This document shows, piece by piece, positions 60,800 through 64,000 of a stretch of DNA of 64,000 nt. Both the position numbers and the translations under genes were made by a program. Position 1 is the first letter of the stretch. Each line of letters opens with the position of its first letter. Under the pieces are notes generated by a model that was not told the DNA's origin, searched no databases, and saw only the letters and a program-made list of their open reading frames with translations. This DNA is from Archangium lansingense (GTDB lineage Bacteria > Myxococcota > Myxococcia > Myxococcales > Myxococcaceae), in NCBI RefSeq assembly GCF_026626635.1, contig NZ_JAPNKA010000001.1, positions 6,572,001 to 6,636,000 on the forward strand. The letters are read 5' to 3'.

Positions 60800-62356
60800 T
60801 CAGAAGCCGCGTGCCACGGCCTCGGCGATGCGCTCGGACACCGCGCTGATGGTCATCACGGGGTGGAAGCCGATGGAGGTGGGAATCACCGAGCCATCCG
60901 CCAGATAGAGGCCGGGGTACTGGAACACCTCGCCCTCGGTGGACACCACGCCGCGCTCGGGGGACTCGGCCAGGTGCGCCCCGCCCAGCGAGTGCACCGT
61001 GATGGGACGCTGGAAGAGCGACCAGGTGACGAGCGGCGCGTAGGTGCCGCCGTACTGCGAGGCCAGCTCCTGCATGGCCCCCGTCATCCGCTGGATGAGC
61101 GCCTTGTTCTCCGCGGCGTAGTTCCACTCGATGTCCAGCTGGCCGCCCTTCATCCCCATGCGCCCGTTGGCGTTGTCCCGGCCGATGCCGAAGAGGTTCG
61201 TCATGCGCGCGGGGTCCGCCGAGGTGCGGGCCGGCTTGCTGAGCAGCCCCTTGGCGAAGGCCATGTTGAGCGCCGGCCCCAGCAGGGGCCACAGGGGCGC
61301 GCCGATGCCCTGGAAGAGACCGCCGATCCGCGGCTGTCCCAGGCCCGCAAGCACCTCCATGACGGGCTTGTTGAAGGTGGGGGCGGCCATGGTGAAGGAG
61401 GGCTCGGCGTCGAAGAAGCGCATCACCGTGGAGACGTCTGGTCCCACCCAGGGCTCCAGGTCCTCGCGGCTGTTGAACACCGAGCCCAGGAAGTCACCGT
61501 TGCCCGAGTACCCATGGCCCAGCCGTGCGCTCAGCTTGGGCAGGGTGCGCGTCTTGTCGCGGCTGCGCAGGAGGATCTCCACCGTGCCCAGCGTTCCGGC
61601 GGACAGCACCACGCGGGCCCCGTCCACCGAGCGCCGCTCCCCGGTGGCCAGATCCTGGTAATGCACCCGGTAGCCGCCGCCCGGCGCCGGCTCCACGTGG
61701 GACACCTGCATGCGCGGCCAGATCGTGGCACCGAGCTTCTCGGCCCGGGCCAGGTACGTCTGATCCATCGTCTGCTTGGCGCCGAACTGGCAGCCGAACT
61801 CGCACTCCGCGCAGAGCTGGCACGGCTTGCGGCCCGGGCCGGGCGACTCCGTCCACGCCACCGCCTCGGGCGGATCGAACACCTCCCGGCCCATGCGCTC
61901 GGCGGCGCGGCGCAGGACGTTGCGCTTGCGCAGGGAGATGGACTCGGGCATCGGCGTCAGGTGCAGCTCGCTGGCCACCTTGTCGTAGTAGGGCTCCAGC
62001 GCGGCGCGGGTGTAGCCCCGGGGCCAGCGCGGATCCTCGAAGACGACGGGGTCCGGCCGCACGTGGATGTTGGCGTAGACGAGCGAGCCACCGCCCACGC
62101 CACTGGCCACCACCGTGCCGATGCCGGAGAGGAAACGTATGTCGTACAGGCCCTGGGCCTGCTCGCGGGAGGAGTGGCGCCAGAGCAGCTCGTCCGTGCG
62201 CTTCACATCCCGAGGAAACTGCCCGGGGCTGTAGCGCCGGCCGCGCTCGAGCACTGCCACCGACTTGCCGGCCTGCGCCAGCCTCAGGGCGGTGATGGAG
62301 CCTCCGAAGCCGGAGCCCACCACCACCACGTCATACCGGTTCGCCATCGCAGCCAT
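60800..62356 (-). CDS. GMC-family oxidoreductase (cholesterol-oxidase-like)
   Basis: About 518 residues. FAD-binding start DVVVVGSGFGGSITALRLAQAGK (GxGxxG), then GVGGGSLVYANIHV and the Cys-rich CQLCAECEFGCQFGAK that is typical of ChoD-like GMC enzymes, and at the end HSLGGAHLAESPERGV and YLADGSVIPTSIGFHPVMTI, the substrate/FAD C-terminal motif with the catalytic His region. Similar proteins oxidise 3-beta-hydroxysteroids or other alcohols. Start at ATG 62356 with GGAGAG near. It lies 9 bp after the second GMC gene. Confidence 0.82.
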   Translation of the reverse strand: MAAMANRYDVVVVGSGFGGSITALRLAQAGKSVAVLERGRRYSPGQFPRDVKRTDELLWRHSSREQAQGLYDIRFLSGIGTVVASGVGGGSLVYANIHVRPDPVVFEDPRWPRGYTRAALEPYYDKVASELHLTPMPESISLRKRNVLRRAAERMGREVFDPPEAVAWTESPGPGRKPCQLCAECEFGCQFGAKQTMDQTYLARAEKLGATIWPRMQVSHVEPAPGGGYRVHYQDLATGERRSVDGARVVLSAGTLGTVEILLRSRDKTRTLPKLSARLGHGYSGNGDFLGSVFNSREDLEPWVGPDVSTVMRFFDAEPSFTMAAPTFNKPVMEVLAGLGQPRIGGLFQGIGAPLWPLLGPALNMAFAKGLLSKPARTSADPARMTNLFGIGRDNANGRMGMKGGQLDIEWNYAAENKALIQRMTGAMQELASQYGGTYAPLVTWSLFQRPITVHSLGGAHLAESPERGVVSTEGEVFQYPGLYLADGSVIPTSIGFHPVMTISAVSERIAEAVARGF

Positions 62357-62365
62357 GTGTCTCTC

Positions 62366-64000
62366 CTATTCCATACGCGGGCGGACGAAGACGTCCCAGA
62401 GCGTGCCCAGGAACATGGAGCCGAAGCGCCAGTAGGCGTCGGCCTTCGCCTGCGTCGAGGTGGTGCCGAGCACCTCGAAGGTGGTGAGTTGCTCGGCAAA
62501 GTCCTTCTTGTTCAGGCGGATGATGCCGCTGGACACCACTGGCCCGTTCTTGTCCTTGCCTCGGCGGATGACGGTGTACAGGGTGGCGGTGGCGCCCCAC
62601 ACGTCGAAGTCACCGTGGTCCTTCACTTCCTTGTAGCCGTCTAGCAGGTAGGTCTGACCGTCCTGGCCAACGAAGGGCAGCAGGTAGATCATCCGCCGCT
62701 CATAGAAGCTGTCCGTGTCCACGAAGAGGTTGAAGACGCCGTTCTCCACCTTGGCGCCCTCGGGCGGGGTGAGGCCGGCGACGTGGACGGTGCCCTGGGC
62801 AATGCCACCGTGGGCAGGCTCGGCCAGGAAGCGATCCAGGTTGGCCAGGGTGATGGTGACGGTGAACTCCGCGACGGTGTTGGCTTGCTGCCCCGCCTTC
62901 TCCGCGCCCGCGAAGTCCTCCGCGGGCGTGTGGCCCTGCGCGTGGAAGCCCGTCATCCGCTCGGTGAAGCGCATGCCCACCACCGTGCTGGGCGAGGCCA
63001 CCGTGCCTCCCGCTGGGATCGTCACCTTGCCCACCAGGTCCTCGCGGGGAGTCGCCAGGGCCCGCTCCGGCGCCTTCCAGTCCGCGTTGCAGAGGATGCC
63101 ACGGATGGCCTTCTCCACGTTGCGCTCGGCCACGGCGGCGATGGTGGACGCGGGGTTGACGCCGGTGCTGGAGGGCAGGGCGGCGCCGTCCAGCACGTAC
63201 AGCCCGGGGTAGCCGTGCACCTCACCGTTCGGGTCGGTGACGCCGTAGGCCTCCTCCTCGGCCATGACGCAGCCGCCCAGGTTGTGCACGGACACCGGGA
63301 CGTGGAGCCGCTCCCACAGCGGGTTGTAGGCCACCTGCGCGCCCAGGGCCCGCGCGATGTCCTGACAGAGCTGCTCCTGCGTGCGGTACAGCGGCAGGTT
63401 GGAGGGCACGTCCCACTGCGCCTGTAGCTCGCGCGTGAGAGGCACCAGCTCCAGCCGCCCGTTGGCCTTGTCCCGGCCCATGGCCAGGAAGATCGACTGG
63501 AAGCGCCCCTGCTCGCCGTCGATCGTCGACATCTCCTTCGCACGCTGGCGGAACACCTTCACCAGCTCCTGCTGCATCAGGTCCGTCGGAATCCGCGCCA
63601 GGCTCTGGGCCGGATTGAGCACCTGGAGGAGCCCCGCCACCTGCGCCGGGTGTCCGCCCTCTTGGAAGAGGAACCACCTCTTGTCCGCCCCCTTGCCCTC
63701 GTCCACCACAATGCTGGTGGTGATGGTGGGACCCACCGCCGGCTCCCACGGCTCGCGCGTGTCGAAGGCGAAGGCGAGCAGGTCTCCGTTGGCCGAGTAG
63801 CGGTAGCCCAGGGTGTCACTCAGCTCGGGCAGAGTGCCCAGGTCATCCCGGCAGCGCAGCAGCAGCTCGGTGGTGTTCACCGCGCCCGCGCACAGGAAGA
63901 CGCGCTGTGCGTCCACCGTGCGCTGCACCCCATCCGCCGCATGGTCTGTGTAGGTGACGCGGTAGCCCGGCGAGAGCGGCTCGATGTTGATGACCTCAGC
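62366..64000 (-). CDS. Second GMC-family oxidoreductase with extra C-terminal domain, partial
   Basis: At least 544 codons; the N-terminal FAD-binding part is outside the right edge. The visible part has CAGAVNTTELLLRCRDDLGTLPELSDTLGYRYSANGD, then HNLGGCVMAEEEAYGVTD and YVLDGAALPSSTGVNPASTI, the GMC C-terminal signature. After it comes a further ~230-residue region (VASPSTVVGMRFTERMTGFHAQGH onward) that is not part of ordinary GMC enzymes and looks like the C-terminal domain of some cholesterol oxidase-like or acyl-lipid enzymes. Same strand and 9 bp before the other GMC gene, so first of the operon seen here. Confidence 0.8.
   Translation of the reverse strand, partial: AEVINIEPLSPGYRVTYTDHAADGVQRTVDAQRVFLCAGAVNTTELLLRCRDDLGTLPELSDTLGYRYSANGDLLAFAFDTREPWEPAVGPTITTSIVVDEGKGADKRWFLFQEGGHPAQVAGLLQVLNPAQSLARIPTDLMQQELVKVFRQRAKEMSTIDGEQGRFQSIFLAMGRDKANGRLELVPLTRELQAQWDVPSNLPLYRTQEQLCQDIARALGAQVAYNPLWERLHVPVSVHNLGGCVMAEEEAYGVTDPNGEVHGYPGLYVLDGAALPSSTGVNPASTIAAVAERNVEKAIRGILCNADWKAPERALATPREDLVGKVTIPAGGTVASPSTVVGMRFTERMTGFHAQGHTPAEDFAGAEKAGQQANTVAEFTVTITLANLDRFLAEPAHGGIAQGTVHVAGLTPPEGAKVENGVFNLFVDTDSFYERRMIYLLPFVGQDGQTYLLDGYKEVKDHGDFDVWGATATLYTVIRRGKDKNGPVVSSGIIRLNKKDFAEQLTTFEVLGTTSTQAKADAYWRFGSMFLGTLWDVFVRPRME

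Overview
The window is high-GC DNA that reads like a fruiting myxobacterium of the Cystobacterineae type. The signs are a Myxococcales-specific TIGR02265/DUF2378 protein, a paired sigma factor and Ser/Thr kinase-TPR gene, a secreted protein with a DAG-PDAG linker, several lipoproteins of unknown role, GTG/TTG starts and dense packing. No rRNA, tRNA, CRISPR array, insertion sequence or complete prophage was seen. The assignment to this group is inference from gene content.

Layout. 1-8.8 kb: a truncated NAD(P)-binding gene, a zinc metalloprotease lipoprotein, a sigma factor with a receptor-like kinase, a methyltransferase, a Rieske oxygenase and a GNAT. 8.9-17.3 kb: glnD, a VTT membrane protein, a KGG-repeat stress protein, two tandem CPA2 antiporters, a Sua5/YciO protein and a glutathione peroxidase. 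17.3-20 kb: a minus-strand operon of Coq4-like protein, MarR regulator and P450. 20-29.2 kb: xerD, an SRPBCC protein, a Uma2 protein, a DUF4388 protein, then trpS-scpA-scpB and an rluB-type pseudouridine synthase with a very long repetitive Arg/Gly tail. 29.2-34.1 kb: HEAT-repeat lipoprotein, TPR/double cNMP-binding protein and another lipoprotein. 34.1-41.3 kb: an ion transporter, an orphan rtcA, a macro-like/TIR-NDT-like fusion, a large secreted protein, a frameshifted beta-propeller lipoprotein and a ceramidase-like membrane protein.

41.3-52.1 kb is the most unusual part. An AT-rich intergenic island with a strong hairpin precedes a divergent locus. On one side is an M48-family protein whose HExxH motif reads RELGH, so it is probably a pseudo-protease. 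On the other side are three translationally coupled genes (ATGA overlaps) for large Clp-like double-AAA+ ATPases. In all three the first ATPase site is degenerate while the second is intact. The first ring keeps a ClpB-like pore-loop position, but the second has lost the GYVG pore loop. Two of the three carry a C-terminal region resembling the PCRF domain of peptide-chain release factors, without a GGQ domain. I know of no described system with this make-up, and it is my main candidate for something new.

52.1-64 kb: a class A beta-lactamase-like serine hydrolase, an SPFH/flotillin-like protein, a two-component pair, the TIGR02265 protein, then a convergent oxidative cluster. That cluster holds an AttH/CrtC-like protein, a fumarylacetoacetase-family hydrolase, an alpha/beta hydrolase with a Cys nucleophile, and two GMC (cholesterol-oxidase-like) oxidoreductases, the last running off the right edge. 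Its gene content suggests sterol or lipid oxidation; this is inference.
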